NCBI RefSeq assembly: GCF_003614945.1
Contig: NZ_QYCZ01000001.1
Location: 638,001 to 702,000, forward strand
From: Bergeyella cardium
GTDB lineage: Bacteria; Bacteroidota; Bacteroidia; Flavobacteriales; Weeksellaceae
Direction of reading: 5' to 3'
Length of the DNA stretch: 64,000 nucleotides
Shown here piece after piece: positions 1-8,594 of this stretch; position 1 is the stretch's first letter, and each line of letters opens with the position of its first letter. A model generated the notes under the pieces. The model was not told where the DNA came from. It saw only the letters and a program-made list of their open reading frames with translations, and did no database searches. The translations under genes and the position numbers were made by a program.

Positions 1-948
1 TTCTTTCAATATGAAAAGAAAATCGCCCAGCGCCTCACAGATTTCGGTGCTGAGGTAATTTTCTTCGATGAGCGACCCTCAAATACCCTCATTGAGAAGG
101 GAATTATTAGGCTCAACAAGTCTTTTATCCAGCACAAAATCAATAAATACTATCATTCCATACTAAAAAATATCACCAATCAACATTTTGATTATTTCCT
201 CCTAATAAAAGGCGAAGCTGTTCCCGATTTTTTTCTTAAAGAACTGATTAATAGCCATCCTCATACTAAAAAAATCTACTATTCCTTCGATTCTTTCAGC
301 GAATATCCTCACCTCAAAGCCCATCTTCCCTATTTTGATGAAGCCTTCAGCTTTGACCCTCACGATGCTAAAGAACTACACCTCCATTTCCTCCCTCTCT
401 TCTTTATTCCTGATTATAATGCGCAAGAAACCAGTCAAAAAAAGGAGTTTGACCTCGTTTTCATCGGCTCCGCACACACCGATCGCTATATCGTAGGCGA
501 AAAAGTCAGAAAAGTCACCGAAAAAATCCACCTCAACACCTTTTTCTATTACTATGCAATGAATAAATGGGTCTTCAAGCTCAAAAAACTCTTCGATCCT
601 CATCTCAAATACTTTGATTCCTCAAAAATCAGCTTTCATAAACTCTCTCATCAGCAGATTTACAGCTATTATCGCCGTTCTATCGCCGTTTTAGACATCA
701 ATAAACCCTTCCAAAAAGGGCTTACAATGCGTACCTTCGAAGCTCTCGCCTCTGGAAATAAACTCATCACTACAAATCCTGATATTCAGCAGTATAATTT
801 CTACACTCCACAGAACATCCTCATTATTGATAGAGAAAACCCCGAGATTCCACTCTCATTTTTCCAAACTCCCTTCGTTCCTCTCCCTCCCAAGCTCCTC
901 AATACCCTCTCCCTTGACCATTGGCTCAAAACTCTCTTCTCTGCATAG
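1..948 (+). CDS. Glycosyltransferase-like protein, 5' end outside window
   Basis: The reading frame is open from base 1 to a TAG at 946-948, giving about 315 residues with no start inside the window, so the gene is cut by the window edge. The C-terminal half contains the stretch KGLTMRTFEALASGNKLITT, which resembles the nucleotide-sugar-binding region of GT-B glycosyltransferases and CgeB-like proteins (E-A-L-A-S-G-x-x-L-I-T). An internal FDLVFIGSAHTDRY segment looks like the start of the second Rossmann domain. A role in surface polysaccharide or LPS synthesis is likely by family, but the acceptor and sugar cannot be read from sequence. The internal ATG at 559 is not the start, because coding sequence continues well upstream. 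Family call moderately sure, exact function unknown. Confidence 0.7.
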   Translation, partial: FFQYEKKIAQRLTDFGAEVIFFDERPSNTLIEKGIIRLNKSFIQHKINKYYHSILKNITNQHFDYFLLIKGEAVPDFFLKELINSHPHTKKIYYSFDSFSEYPHLKAHLPYFDEAFSFDPHDAKELHLHFLPLFFIPDYNAQETSQKKEFDLVFIGSAHTDRYIVGEKVRKVTEKIHLNTFFYYYAMNKWVFKLKKLFDPHLKYFDSSKISFHKLSHQQIYSYYRRSIAVLDINKPFQKGLTMRTFEALASGNKLITTNPDIQQYNFYTPQNILIIDRENPEIPLSFFQTPFVPLPPKLLNTLSLDHWLKTLFSA

Positions 949-1096
949 CTCCCCTCCCTCAAAATTCTTTCCTCTCCTCCTTAAATAGAGAAAATACTCC
1001 TCATAAATAAGACCATTTTCCTTAAAATTTCCTCTCCTTGTACCCAAAACCCTCTCCATCTTTCTCTAAAATCTCTTCTTTTTTATCAAAAATTCA

Positions 1097-1452
1097 ATAT
1101 TCAATCTCAAAACTTCCTCTCTCCCCACCTAAATTCCTTCACTTTTTATCAAAAAACCAATACTCAACACGAAAAAATGCACACTCAATCAGTAAAAAAC
1201 CTTACTCATTATCAAAAATTCAATACTCAATAGGTAAAAAGCATTACTCAACTACAAAAAAAACTTACTCCTTGCAAAAAAATCAATACTCCAATCAAAA
1301 AACTGAATATTTGCATAAAAAAAGGCATTTTTCACTATAAAAAATGCCTCAAAACGAGCAAAAATTCAATACTCAACTTGGAGAATTGAATACTCAACCA
1401 GTAAAAAGATTTACTCAACTATGAAATTTCAATACTCCTACCTAAAACATTA
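1097..1452. repeat. 21-bp-period direct repeat array with phased A-tracts
   Basis: The motif (A/T)TACTC(A) starts at 1160, 1202, 1223, 1244, 1265 and 1286, then 1369, 1390, 1411 and 1432, with degenerate copies at 1097, 1139, 1181, 1307 and 1328. Spacing is exactly 21 bp within each block and the phase slips by one base between 1307 and 1369. Each unit is roughly WTACTCAA, about five variable bases, then AAAAA, then a short CA-ended tail. A-tracts repeated every 21 bp lie close to two helical turns apart, which is expected to bend DNA. Function unknown. It resembles iteron arrays in unit length, but no replication gene lies nearby. Confidence 0.8.
1323..1349. terminator. Perfect 10-bp hairpin inside the repeat array
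   Basis: The arms AGGCATTTTT (1323-1332) and AAAAATGCCT (1340-1349) pair perfectly around a 7-base loop. The stem is AT-rich with flanking A-runs, so it could act as a weak terminator. It sits exactly where the 21-bp phase of the surrounding array slips by one base. Confidence 0.5.
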
Positions 1453-1574
1453 AAAATTTCATAAAATTAAGTACTATTTACACCACTATTCCCTCCATTT
1501 TCATTAAAATACGCTAGGGTAGGGGAGCAGAAAACAGTATTTCCCTATTTCTCCCCCTAAAATCAAATAAAAAA

Positions 1575-1589
1575 GGGGTCTCTGATCCC
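1575..1589. repeat. GGGGTC hairpin, copy 1
   Basis: GGGGTC (1575-1580) and GATCCC (1584-1589) form a 6-bp stem with one G-T wobble and a 3-base loop. The same 15-base element, reverse-complemented with one change, occurs at 50040-50054. It may be a small dispersed repeat of this genome. Confidence 0.45.
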
Positions 1590-1611
1590 TCTACACCCCT
1601 AAAGTTAAATA

Positions 1612-1636
1612 GAAAAAGGAGGCAATGCCTCCCTTT
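1612..1636 (-). terminator. Terminator of uvrA
   Basis: GGAGGC (1618-1623) and GCCTCC (1627-1632) flank an AAT loop. Read on the minus strand the stem is followed by a T-run (A-run at 1613-1617 on plus), just past the uvrA stop. Confidence 0.75.
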
Positions 1637-1638
1637 GA

Positions 1639-4476
1639 TTACAATTCCCTTTTCAAAAAGCTCCCTGTAACCGAGTTTTTATTTTCGCTTACTTCTTCGG
1701 GAGTCCCTTTTGCTACGATTATCCCGCCATTCTTCCCACCTTCTGGGCCAATATCAATGAGATAGTCTGCAAGTTTTATCACATCAAGGTTATGCTCTAT
1801 AATAATAAAGCTATTCCCTAAATCCACAAGCTTATTAATCGATTCCATCAGGATTTTTACATCTTCAAAATGCAAACCTGTCGTAGGTTCATCCAAGATA
1901 TAGAGGGTATTACCTGTTTGTTTTTTAGAAAGTTCGGTAGCGAGCTTTATTCTTTGTGCCTCACCCCCAGAAAGCGTCGTAGATTGCTGCCCAAGACTGA
2001 TATAGCCGAGCCCAACCTCCTGCAATGTCTTCACTTTATTATAAATCTTCGGTATAGGCTGGAAGAATTCCACTGCTTCATCTATCGTCATCTCAAGAAC
2101 ATCCGAAATAGACTTCCCTTTATACCTCACTTCCAGTGTTTCTCTGTTAAATCGCTTCCCGTGGCAGGTCTCGCAATGCACAAAAACATCAGGAAGGAAG
2201 TTCATTTCAATAACTTTCAGCCCACCACCTTGGCAGGTCTCGCATCTTCCTCCTTTTATATTAAAAGAGAACCTCCCAGGCTTGTAACCACGGATTTTAC
2301 TCTCTGGAAGTGCCGCAAATAGCGTCCGAATATCCGAAAATACCCCCGTATAAGTCGCAGGATTCGAGCGAGGAGTCCTACCAATCGGCGTTTGATCCAC
2401 ATCCACTATCTTATCAATATTCTCCAAGCCCTCAATAGACTTATAGGGCAGCGGTTCTTGTATCGCACGATAAAAATGCTTGTTCAGAATAGGGTAGAGC
2501 GTCCCATTAATCAGCGAAGACTTCCCACTTCCCGATATACCACTCACTACCACCAGCTTTCCAAGGGGTATTTCCACATCTATATCTTTCAAATTGTGCC
2601 CACTTGCCCCTTTCAGTATCAAGGATTTTCCATTCCCCAGCCTTCTCTCCTTAGGAATCTCAATTTTCCTCTTCCCATTGATGTAATCAGCCGTAATCGT
2701 CTCTGCATTCACCAAATCTTTTGGCGAACCTTGCCAAAGTACCTCTCCACCAAGCTTCCCAGCCCTCGGACCGATGTCTAATACCTCATCAGCTTCCATA
2801 ATCATCTCCTTATCATGCTCCACTACGAGTACAGAATTGCCTATATCCCTTAGATTTTTAAGCGATTTAATCAATCTTTCATTGTCCCGCTGGTGAAGAC
2901 CAATAGATGGCTCATCCAAAATATAAAGTACATTCACAAGCTGAGAACCTATCTGCGTAGCAAGACGAATTCGCTGAGATTCTCCCCCCGAAAGCGTGCG
3001 AGAGCTTCGGTTCAGGCTCAGATAATCAAGCCCTACATCCAATAAAAACTGCAATCGCCCTCGTATCTCCTTCAATATCTCGTGAGCAATTACTTTATTC
3101 TTCTCAGAAAAGGTGTCCTCCACTTCATTTAGCCATTCCATCAGCTCAGAAAGGCTTAGCGAGGCCACTTCTGCTATATTCTTCTCATCAATTTTAAAGC
3201 TCAGGCTTTCAGGTTTTAGCCTCGCCCCCTTACACTCTGGGCAAATCTCCTCCGTCGTATAATGCCTCTCCAAAAGTGTAGCATCATACGATTCTTTTTG
3301 CCCTATCATCTCCTCAATAATGGCGATAAGCCCCTCAAAATTAATCCGAATCTTCTTTGAAATCCCAGCATGCTTCAGCTCTCGGATTTCCTCTTTGTGT
3401 ATCCCGTTATAAATCGCATCCAAAGCCTCAGGAACTATCTCTTCAAATGGCGTAGAAAGCTCCTGACCAAAAAGCTCCAATATATTTTTAATCTGAGAAA
3501 CTATCCATTTATTAGATTTAATGTCTTCAAGTGGTAGCAATGCTCCCGCATTAATAGAAATTTTGGGGTTTTCAACAAAAAATGCAGGGTTTACCCTCTT
3601 TATCGTTCCTAAACCCTTGCAGTGTGGGCAACTTCCCTTTGGTGAGTTAAAAGAAAAAGTATTCGGCTCTGGCAGTGCTACGGACTGTCCTGTATCATCA
3701 TCCATCAGGTTTTTAGAAAAGTATTCAATATTCTCTTTTCCCATTTTCTGTATTCCGATAATGCCATCCCCAAGTTCCAAGGCTGTTTCTAATGACTTTT
3801 CCATTCGACCCTCGGTGCTTGTCTCGCCTATCATCCATTTATCAATAATGATGTCTATATCGTGGGTCTTGTATCTATCAAGTTTTAGGTCATATTCTAT
3901 ATCTATAATTTCTCCATCTACTCGGGCTTGAGAGTAGCCTTTTTTTGCCATTTGTACAAAAAGTTCATGATAATGCCCTTTTCTTGACCTTATGACTGGA
4001 GCCATCAGGTATACCTTTTGGTCTTGATAATTATTTTTAATAGTAGTGAGAATTTGCTCCTTAGTATAGCTTATTAGCTTTTTACCAGTGGTGAGAGAAT
4101 ATGCATCGGATACTCTAGCGAAGAGCAGTCGTAAAAAGTCGTACAGTTCGGTTACCGTTCCCACCGTTGAGCGAGGGTTTTTGTTCGTTGTCTTCTGTTC
4201 TATGGCAATTACAGGCGATAGACCTTCTATTTTATCCACATCAGGGCGCTCCAAGCCCCCCAAAAACTGCCGTGCATATGCCGAGAAAGTCTCTATATAC
4301 CTCCTTTGCCCCTCTGCGAAGATTGTATCAAATGCCAGCGAGGATTTCCCACTTCCTGAGAGGCCTGTAATCACCACCAGCTGATTTCTCGGGATTTTTA
4401 CATCTATATTTTTCAGGTTATGCTCCCTCGCACCGTATATTTCTATATATTCTTTAGCTTCTTCCTGCTTTTTCAT
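1639..4476 (-). CDS. uvrA: Excinuclease ABC subunit A
   Basis: DNA damage-recognition ATPase of nucleotide excision repair, working as a dimer that loads UvrB. The 945-residue length is full size. Two ABC ATPase modules are visible: Walker A GLSGSGKS at 38-45 and a second GISGSGKS near residue 640, signatures LSGGESQRIRLA and LSGGEAQRIKLA, and Walker B segments YILDEPSIGLH and YILDEPTTGLH. The zinc module of the second half has CETC...CETC intact. The first zinc module keeps only one Cys pair (CPHC), and the usual first pair is missing (SKNLMDDDTG). The start has a TATTTTTG -7-like element only five bases upstream, suggesting a very short leader. Identification is secure. Confidence 0.97.
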   Translation of the reverse strand: MKKQEEAKEYIEIYGAREHNLKNIDVKIPRNQLVVITGLSGSGKSSLAFDTIFAEGQRRYIETFSAYARQFLGGLERPDVDKIEGLSPVIAIEQKTTNKNPRSTVGTVTELYDFLRLLFARVSDAYSLTTGKKLISYTKEQILTTIKNNYQDQKVYLMAPVIRSRKGHYHELFVQMAKKGYSQARVDGEIIDIEYDLKLDRYKTHDIDIIIDKWMIGETSTEGRMEKSLETALELGDGIIGIQKMGKENIEYFSKNLMDDDTGQSVALPEPNTFSFNSPKGSCPHCKGLGTIKRVNPAFFVENPKISINAGALLPLEDIKSNKWIVSQIKNILELFGQELSTPFEEIVPEALDAIYNGIHKEEIRELKHAGISKKIRINFEGLIAIIEEMIGQKESYDATLLERHYTTEEICPECKGARLKPESLSFKIDEKNIAEVASLSLSELMEWLNEVEDTFSEKNKVIAHEILKEIRGRLQFLLDVGLDYLSLNRSSRTLSGGESQRIRLATQIGSQLVNVLYILDEPSIGLHQRDNERLIKSLKNLRDIGNSVLVVEHDKEMIMEADEVLDIGPRAGKLGGEVLWQGSPKDLVNAETITADYINGKRKIEIPKERRLGNGKSLILKGASGHNLKDIDVEIPLGKLVVVSGISGSGKSSLINGTLYPILNKHFYRAIQEPLPYKSIEGLENIDKIVDVDQTPIGRTPRSNPATYTGVFSDIRTLFAALPESKIRGYKPGRFSFNIKGGRCETCQGGGLKVIEMNFLPDVFVHCETCHGKRFNRETLEVRYKGKSISDVLEMTIDEAVEFFQPIPKIYNKVKTLQEVGLGYISLGQQSTTLSGGEAQRIKLATELSKKQTGNTLYILDEPTTGLHFEDVKILMESINKLVDLGNSFIIIEHNLDVIKLADYLIDIGPEGGKNGGIIVAKGTPEEVSENKNSVTGSFLKREL

Positions 4477-4492
4477 CTTGCAAAAATAGACA

Positions 4493-4519
4493 AAAACTCC
4501 AGCTTTATGCTGGAGTTTT
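4493..4519 (-). terminator. Terminator between the secreted-protein gene and uvrA
   Basis: AAAACTCCAGC (4493-4503) and GCTGGAGTTTT (4509-4519) form an 11-bp stem with a 5-base loop. On the minus strand it lies after the gene ending at 4543 and is followed by T residues, so it should separate that gene from uvrA. Confidence 0.8.
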
Positions 4520-4542
4520 ATTATATCCTGTTGGTTTAAGTC

Positions 4543-5424
4543 TTAAATCGCTTCCTTAGTATATTCTTTTGTATATTCTTTCAAACATTTCTTAGATTGT
4601 ACTTTCAGTTTCACTGTTTTTACCCTCATTGTGGTTTTATTTGCTGGGAACTGCGGTACTTTCTCTTTTGAAGTTCTTGTTTCTCCGTTATAATAGCTCA
4701 CTTCCCAGGTATAAGCATAATTATTCATCGTTGAACTTGGGAAGAATGCAAGAATATCATCAGAAACTCTTACTTCTTTAAAGTCTTTTATACTAATATC
4801 ACAGTCTATTTCCTCCTGATTTATATTAGATGCTGTGTAAGTCTTTGTATATTCCTTTAAACAGGTTCTGGAGGTTACTCTTAGCTTCACTGTTTTCAGC
4901 CTCATAGAGGTTTTGTTAAATGGAAACTGTGGTACCTTTTCTACTGAAGTCATTGTCTCTCCCGATAAGTACTCTATCGTCCAATAATATCTGTAATTAT
5001 CATCATTTAAATCTGGAAAAAATGCTATTGCATCATCAGACATTATTACATCTCTCACTTCTCTTATGTTGATATCACAATCCGAAGAATTACTCATAAC
5101 TGGAGCTGAACCTCCAGAATAAGAGATATTAACAGGGAAAGTACATCTCACACTTCCTTCTATTGTAGGCACATCTACACTCAAAACGCCGGAGCCAACC
5201 CCAGTTCCTTTTACGGTAACAGTCTTTTGGTTCTCGTTGTTCATTATAACGAGGTTGTTGTCCAAATTTCTCCACTCATAGCAGTTCGAGCATCTGGAAT
5301 CTACATCTACTGTGTATTGTGCTACTTCATTAATAGTGATATTCGGTTTACCAATAATTTTACACTGTGCAAATGCTAAGGTATTCACTACAAACAATGA
5401 TAAAAATAATAATTTCTTTTTCAT
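4543..5424 (-). CDS. Secreted protein with a tandemly duplicated domain, function unknown
   Basis: 293 residues beginning with a Sec signal peptide (MKKKLLFLSLFVVNTLAFAQ). The N-terminal part (about 21-110) looks like a small beta-rich Ig/PKD-type module with several cysteines. It is followed by two copies of a roughly 80-residue domain (about 117-198 and 209-290), each starting CDI, containing FFP, the motif EKVPQFP, then KT(S/T)MR(L/V)KTVKL and CLKEYTK. Both copies keep paired cysteines, suggesting disulphides in the periplasm or outside. No type IX sorting domain is evident at the C-terminus. It starts 18 bases after the carboxylase gene upstream, so the two may be cotranscribed. I do not recognise the family. 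Confidence 0.8.
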   Translation of the reverse strand: MKKKLLFLSLFVVNTLAFAQCKIIGKPNITINEVAQYTVDVDSRCSNCYEWRNLDNNLVIMNNENQKTVTVKGTGVGSGVLSVDVPTIEGSVRCTFPVNISYSGGSAPVMSNSSDCDINIREVRDVIMSDDAIAFFPDLNDDNYRYYWTIEYLSGETMTSVEKVPQFPFNKTSMRLKTVKLRVTSRTCLKEYTKTYTASNINQEEIDCDISIKDFKEVRVSDDILAFFPSSTMNNYAYTWEVSYYNGETRTSKEKVPQFPANKTTMRVKTVKLKVQSKKCLKEYTKEYTKEAI

Positions 5425-5442
5425 CTTTAATCTATTTTTTAG

Positions 5443-7071
5443 TTAAACTTGAATAATTCCTAAATTAAATTTTTCCTGTATCGGTGCGTTATTAGCCATT
5501 TCTATACCAATAGAGATCCATTTCCTCGTTTCCGAAGGATTTATGATAGCATCCGTCCAAAGTCTCGCTGCTGAATATACAGCTTCTGTTTGTTTCTGAT
5601 ATTTTACTGAAATATTTTTAAGTATTTGATTATGCTCCTTCTCAGAAATCTCTTTTCCTTTTGATTTTAATGCTGATTCCTGTATCTGAGCTAAAACTTT
5701 TGCTGCCTGAGTTCCTCCCATCACCGCTAATTCTGCCCACGGCCAAGAAACAATAAGCCTTGGGTCGTATGCCTTTCCACACATTGCATAATTCCCTGCA
5801 CCGTACGAGTTTCCTGTAATAATGGTAAACTTAGGAACCACCGAATTGGCAACGGCACTCACCATCTTTGCTCCATCTTTTATAATCCCTCCTTGTTCAG
5901 ACTTAGAACCAACCATAAAGCCCGTTACATCCTGTAAAAAGACCAATGGAATCTTTCTCTGGTTACAGTTCGCAATAAAACGAGCGGCTTTATCTGCAGA
6001 ATCTGAGTAGATCACTCCACCAAACTGCATTTCTCCCTTCCCATTCTTTACAATCATCCTCTGGTTGGCCACAATCCCTACGCTCCAGCCATCAATTCGT
6101 GCATAAGCACAGATAATCGTCTTTCCATAATCGGGTTTATATTCTTCAAATTCAGAATTATCTACAAGGCATTTAATGATTTCATAAGTATCATACTGCT
6201 CTGCTCTACTTGTGGGCATAATACCTAAAATATCATCAGGACTGCGTTTTGGCTCTGCTGAGCTAATGCGGTTAAATCCTGCATTTTCTTGCTCACCAAT
6301 CGATTTCATCAGTTTCTTAATCCTGTCTAATGCATCTTTATCATCTTTTGCTTTGTAGTCGGTAACGCCAGATATAGAGCAGTGCATAGTTGCTCCTCCA
6401 AGGGTTTCATTATCTACATTCTCCCCGATAGCAGCTTTTACTAAGTAGCTTCCTGCAAGAAAAATAGATGCGGTTTTATCTACAATTATAGCTTCATCGC
6501 TCATAATAGGGAGGTAAGCTCCTCCCGCTACGCAACTCCCCATAATCGCAGAAATCTGAACAATTCCCATAGCACTCATTTTGGCATTATTCCTGAAAAT
6601 CCTCCCAAAATGCTCCTTATCAGGGAATATCTCATCCTGCATAGGGAGATAAACCCCTGCAGAATCCACAAGATAGATGATAGGTAATCGGTTTTCCATC
6701 GCAATCTCTTGTGCTCTAAGATTCTTTTTCCCTGTAATAGGAAACCAAGCACCAGCTTTCACTGAAGCATCATTGGCAACGATGACACATTGCCTCCCAG
6801 AGACACAACCAATCACTACTACTACGCCTCCTGAGGGGCAGCCGCCATCCTCAGCATACATTTCATAGCCAGCCAATGCTCCAATCTCTATAGACTGCGA
6901 ATTTTTATCCAGAAGATAGTCTATACGCTCTCTTGCGGTCATTTTTCCTTGTTGGCGGAGCTTTTCAAGGCGTTTTTCTCCACCTCCCAGCTTTACCTGT
7001 GAGAGAATTGTACCGACTTCCGATAGTTTTAAACGATTAATGTCTTCTCTTTTATTAAATTCCAAACTCAT
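5443..7071 (-). CDS. Acyl-CoA carboxylase, carboxyltransferase (beta) subunit
   Basis: 542 residues, full length for the biotin-dependent carboxyltransferase family that moves CO2 from carboxybiotin to an acyl-CoA. The N-terminal crotonase-like half has LGGGEKRLEKLRQQGKMTARERI and SGGVVVVIG. The segment GSCVAGGAYLPIMSDEA followed by AGSYLVKAAIGENVDNETLGG is typical of methylcrotonyl-CoA carboxylase beta subunits, so leucine breakdown is the best guess; propionyl-CoA carboxylase is the alternative. The biotin-carrying subunit is not in the window. A TATATTTG -7 element lies at 7111-7118 on the minus strand. Family secure, substrate inferred. Confidence 0.9.
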   Translation of the reverse strand: MSLEFNKREDINRLKLSEVGTILSQVKLGGGEKRLEKLRQQGKMTARERIDYLLDKNSQSIEIGALAGYEMYAEDGGCPSGGVVVVIGCVSGRQCVIVANDASVKAGAWFPITGKKNLRAQEIAMENRLPIIYLVDSAGVYLPMQDEIFPDKEHFGRIFRNNAKMSAMGIVQISAIMGSCVAGGAYLPIMSDEAIIVDKTASIFLAGSYLVKAAIGENVDNETLGGATMHCSISGVTDYKAKDDKDALDRIKKLMKSIGEQENAGFNRISSAEPKRSPDDILGIMPTSRAEQYDTYEIIKCLVDNSEFEEYKPDYGKTIICAYARIDGWSVGIVANQRMIVKNGKGEMQFGGVIYSDSADKAARFIANCNQRKIPLVFLQDVTGFMVGSKSEQGGIIKDGAKMVSAVANSVVPKFTIITGNSYGAGNYAMCGKAYDPRLIVSWPWAELAVMGGTQAAKVLAQIQESALKSKGKEISEKEHNQILKNISVKYQKQTEAVYSAARLWTDAIINPSETRKWISIGIEMANNAPIQEKFNLGIIQV

Positions 7072-7110
7072 AGTAAGGAGTTTCTTATTGAATTAGTATT
7101 TTTGACCCAA

Positions 7111-7118
7111 CAAATATA
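7111..7118 (-). promoter_or_regulatory. -7 promoter element of the carboxylase gene
   Basis: TATATTTG on the minus strand matches the Bacteroidota -7 consensus TAnnTTTG, about 40 bases upstream of the start at 7071. No clear -33 TTTG is visible. Confidence 0.6.
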
Positions 7119-7197
7119 ATTATAATATCTTAATTAAGGTTCCTTACCCTGAAACACTCATAATATACAGTACTTTTTGTTGAATTATAAATAAAAA

Positions 7198-7228
7198 CTC
7201 AGCAAGTCTCATAGAAAAACTCACTGAG
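7198..7228 (-). terminator. Terminator of kbl
   Basis: On the minus strand CTCAGTGAGT and ACTTGCTGAG pair with two imperfect positions, followed by a T-run (A-run at 7193-7196 on plus). It lies just past the kbl stop at 7251. Confidence 0.6.
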
Positions 7229-7250
7229 CATTATCTTTTCATTGATGATT

Positions 7251-8444
7251 TTAAATGATATTAAGCTCTTTACCTACTTTTTCAAAGGCATTAATCGCTT
7301 TATCCAAATGTTCTCTGGTATGTGCAGCAGAAAGCTGAACTCTTATCCTCGCTTTACCTTTTGGAACTACAGGGTAGAAGAAGCCAATAACATAAATCCC
7401 TTCATCCATAAGTTTTTCCGCCATTTTCTGGGAGAGTTGTGCATCATAAAGCATCACTGGGACTATTGCTGCATCTCCATCAGGGATATCAAAACCTTTC
7501 TCCTTCATTTTTGTACGGAAGTATGCTGCATTTTCCATTACTTTATCCCTTAGAGAAGTATTTTTAGAGATAATATCAAGGACCTTAATCGTTGCACCTA
7601 CAATACCTGGAGCTAAAGAGTTGGAAAACAAGTACGGTCTTGAGCGCTGTCTTAGCATATCTATAATTTCCTTCTTGCCAGAGGTGAAACCACCTAATGC
7701 ACCACCAAGTGCTTTGCCAAGAGTAGAGGTAATGATATCTACACGCCCCATAACCTCATTTGCTTCGTGAGTGCCACGCCCAGTTTTTCCTATAAATCCC
7801 GTTGCGTGAGAGTCATCCACCATTACAAGAGCATTATATTTCTCTGCAAGGTCACAAACTCCTTTTAAATTTGCTACGATACCATCCATTGAAAATACCC
7901 CATCTGTAACAATAATTTTAAACCTGTGATTTTTCTCGGAAGCGAGCTTTAATTGAGCTTCCAAATCCTCCATATTATTGTTTTTGTATCGGTATCTTGC
8001 TGCTTTGCACAGCCTAACTCCATCAATAATAGATGCGTGGTTCAGCTCATCGGAAATAATCGCATCTTCATCGGTGAAAAGAGGCTCAAAAACTCCTCCA
8101 TTAGCATCAAAACAAGCCGCATAGAGTATGGTGTCCTCTGTTCCCAGAAAGTTTGATATCTTTTCTTCCAACTGTTTATGAATATCTTGAGTACCGCAGA
8201 TAAATCTCACCGAAGACATCCCATAGCCGTGAGTATTCATCATTTCCTGAGAGGCTTTTACTACCTCTGGATGGTTGGCAAGCCCAAGGTAATTATTTGC
8301 ACAGAAGTTTAGAAGTCTTTTTCCATTGGCAACAATCTCTGCAGACTGTGAAGAAGTGATTATCCTTTCATTTTTATACAAACCTTCATCTTTTATATTC
8401 TGAAGTTCTGATTTTAAATGATTAATAAATTTCTCTGAAATCAT
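7251..8444 (-). CDS. kbl: Glycine C-acetyltransferase (2-amino-3-ketobutyrate CoA ligase)
   Basis: PLP enzyme of the alpha-oxoamine synthase family, 397 residues as expected. It interconverts 2-amino-3-ketobutyrate plus CoA and glycine plus acetyl-CoA in threonine breakdown. Visible features are [14 protein letters not shown], the [15 protein letters not shown] substrate region, [10 protein letters not shown], and the PLP lysine in [13 protein letters not shown] near residue 240. The usual partner threonine dehydrogenase (tdh) is not adjacent. The close relatives 5-aminolevulinate synthase and BioF are less likely given the RFICGTQ and DDSHATGF contexts typical of Kbl. Confidence 0.93.
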   Translation of the reverse strand: MISEKFINHLKSELQNIKDEGLYKNERIITSSQSAEIVANGKRLLNFCANNYLGLANHPEVVKASQEMMNTHGYGMSSVRFICGTQDIHKQLEEKISNFLGTEDTILYAACFDANGGVFEPLFTDEDAIISDELNHASIIDGVRLCKAARYRYKNNNMEDLEAQLKLASEKNHRFKIIVTDGVFSMDGIVANLKGVCDLAEKYNALVMVDDSHATGFIGKTGRGTHEANEVMGRVDIITSTLGKALGGALGGFTSGKKEIIDMLRQRSRPYLFSNSLAPGIVGATIKVLDIISKNTSLRDKVMENAAYFRTKMKEKGFDIPDGDAAIVPVMLYDAQLSQKMAEKLMDEGIYVIGFFYPVVPKGKARIRVQLSAAHTREHLDKAINAFEKVGKELNII

Positions 8445-8558
8445 TTTTTGTACATTTTTAGATGCGTGCTAAGGTAAAAAAAAAGTGATTTATGGCAAAA
8501 TAATGCACTTAATATTCATTTTTTTGAATAAAATCTATTAAAAGTAAATACAAATAAT

Positions 8559-8566
8559 TATTTTTG
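8559..8566 (+). promoter_or_regulatory. -7 promoter element of the ExbB-like/DUF2149 pair
   Basis: TATTTTTG matches TAnnTTTG and lies 28 bases upstream of the GTG start at 8595. A matching -33 is not obvious. Confidence 0.5.
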
Positions 8567-8594
8567 CCAATCATTAAATAAAAAACTATAATAA

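Larger units (their letters stand above)
949..1638. other. 690-bp gene-free region between a GT gene and uvrA
   Basis: No convincing gene is present. The region holds a pyrimidine-rich stretch (950-1090), the 21-bp-period repeat array (about 1097-1452), and two short hairpins near 1575 and 1618. A 100-codon frame at 1038-1340 exists only because the repeat period is a multiple of three; its translation is a monotonous seven-residue pattern rich in Tyr, Ser and Lys. It loses frame at a hairpin while the DNA repeat continues, so I do not call it a protein. Confidence 0.7.

Noticed and set aside
1038-1340. 100-codon open frame in the repeat region
   Set aside because: Its translation is a seven-residue repeat created by the 21-bp DNA period. 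The frame is lost while the DNA repeat continues, there is no promoter or neighbour support, and no known domain is visible.
1097-1452. CRISPR interpretation of the 21-bp array
   Set aside because: Repeat units are about 8 conserved bases in 21, no unique spacers of usual length exist, and no cas genes are in the window.
4231-4245. DnaA-box-like TTATCCACA, with other near matches at 10162 and 21390-21410
   Set aside because: Single scattered sites, mostly inside genes, with no cluster, AT-rich unwinding element or dnaA/dnaN genes. Not evidence for an origin.
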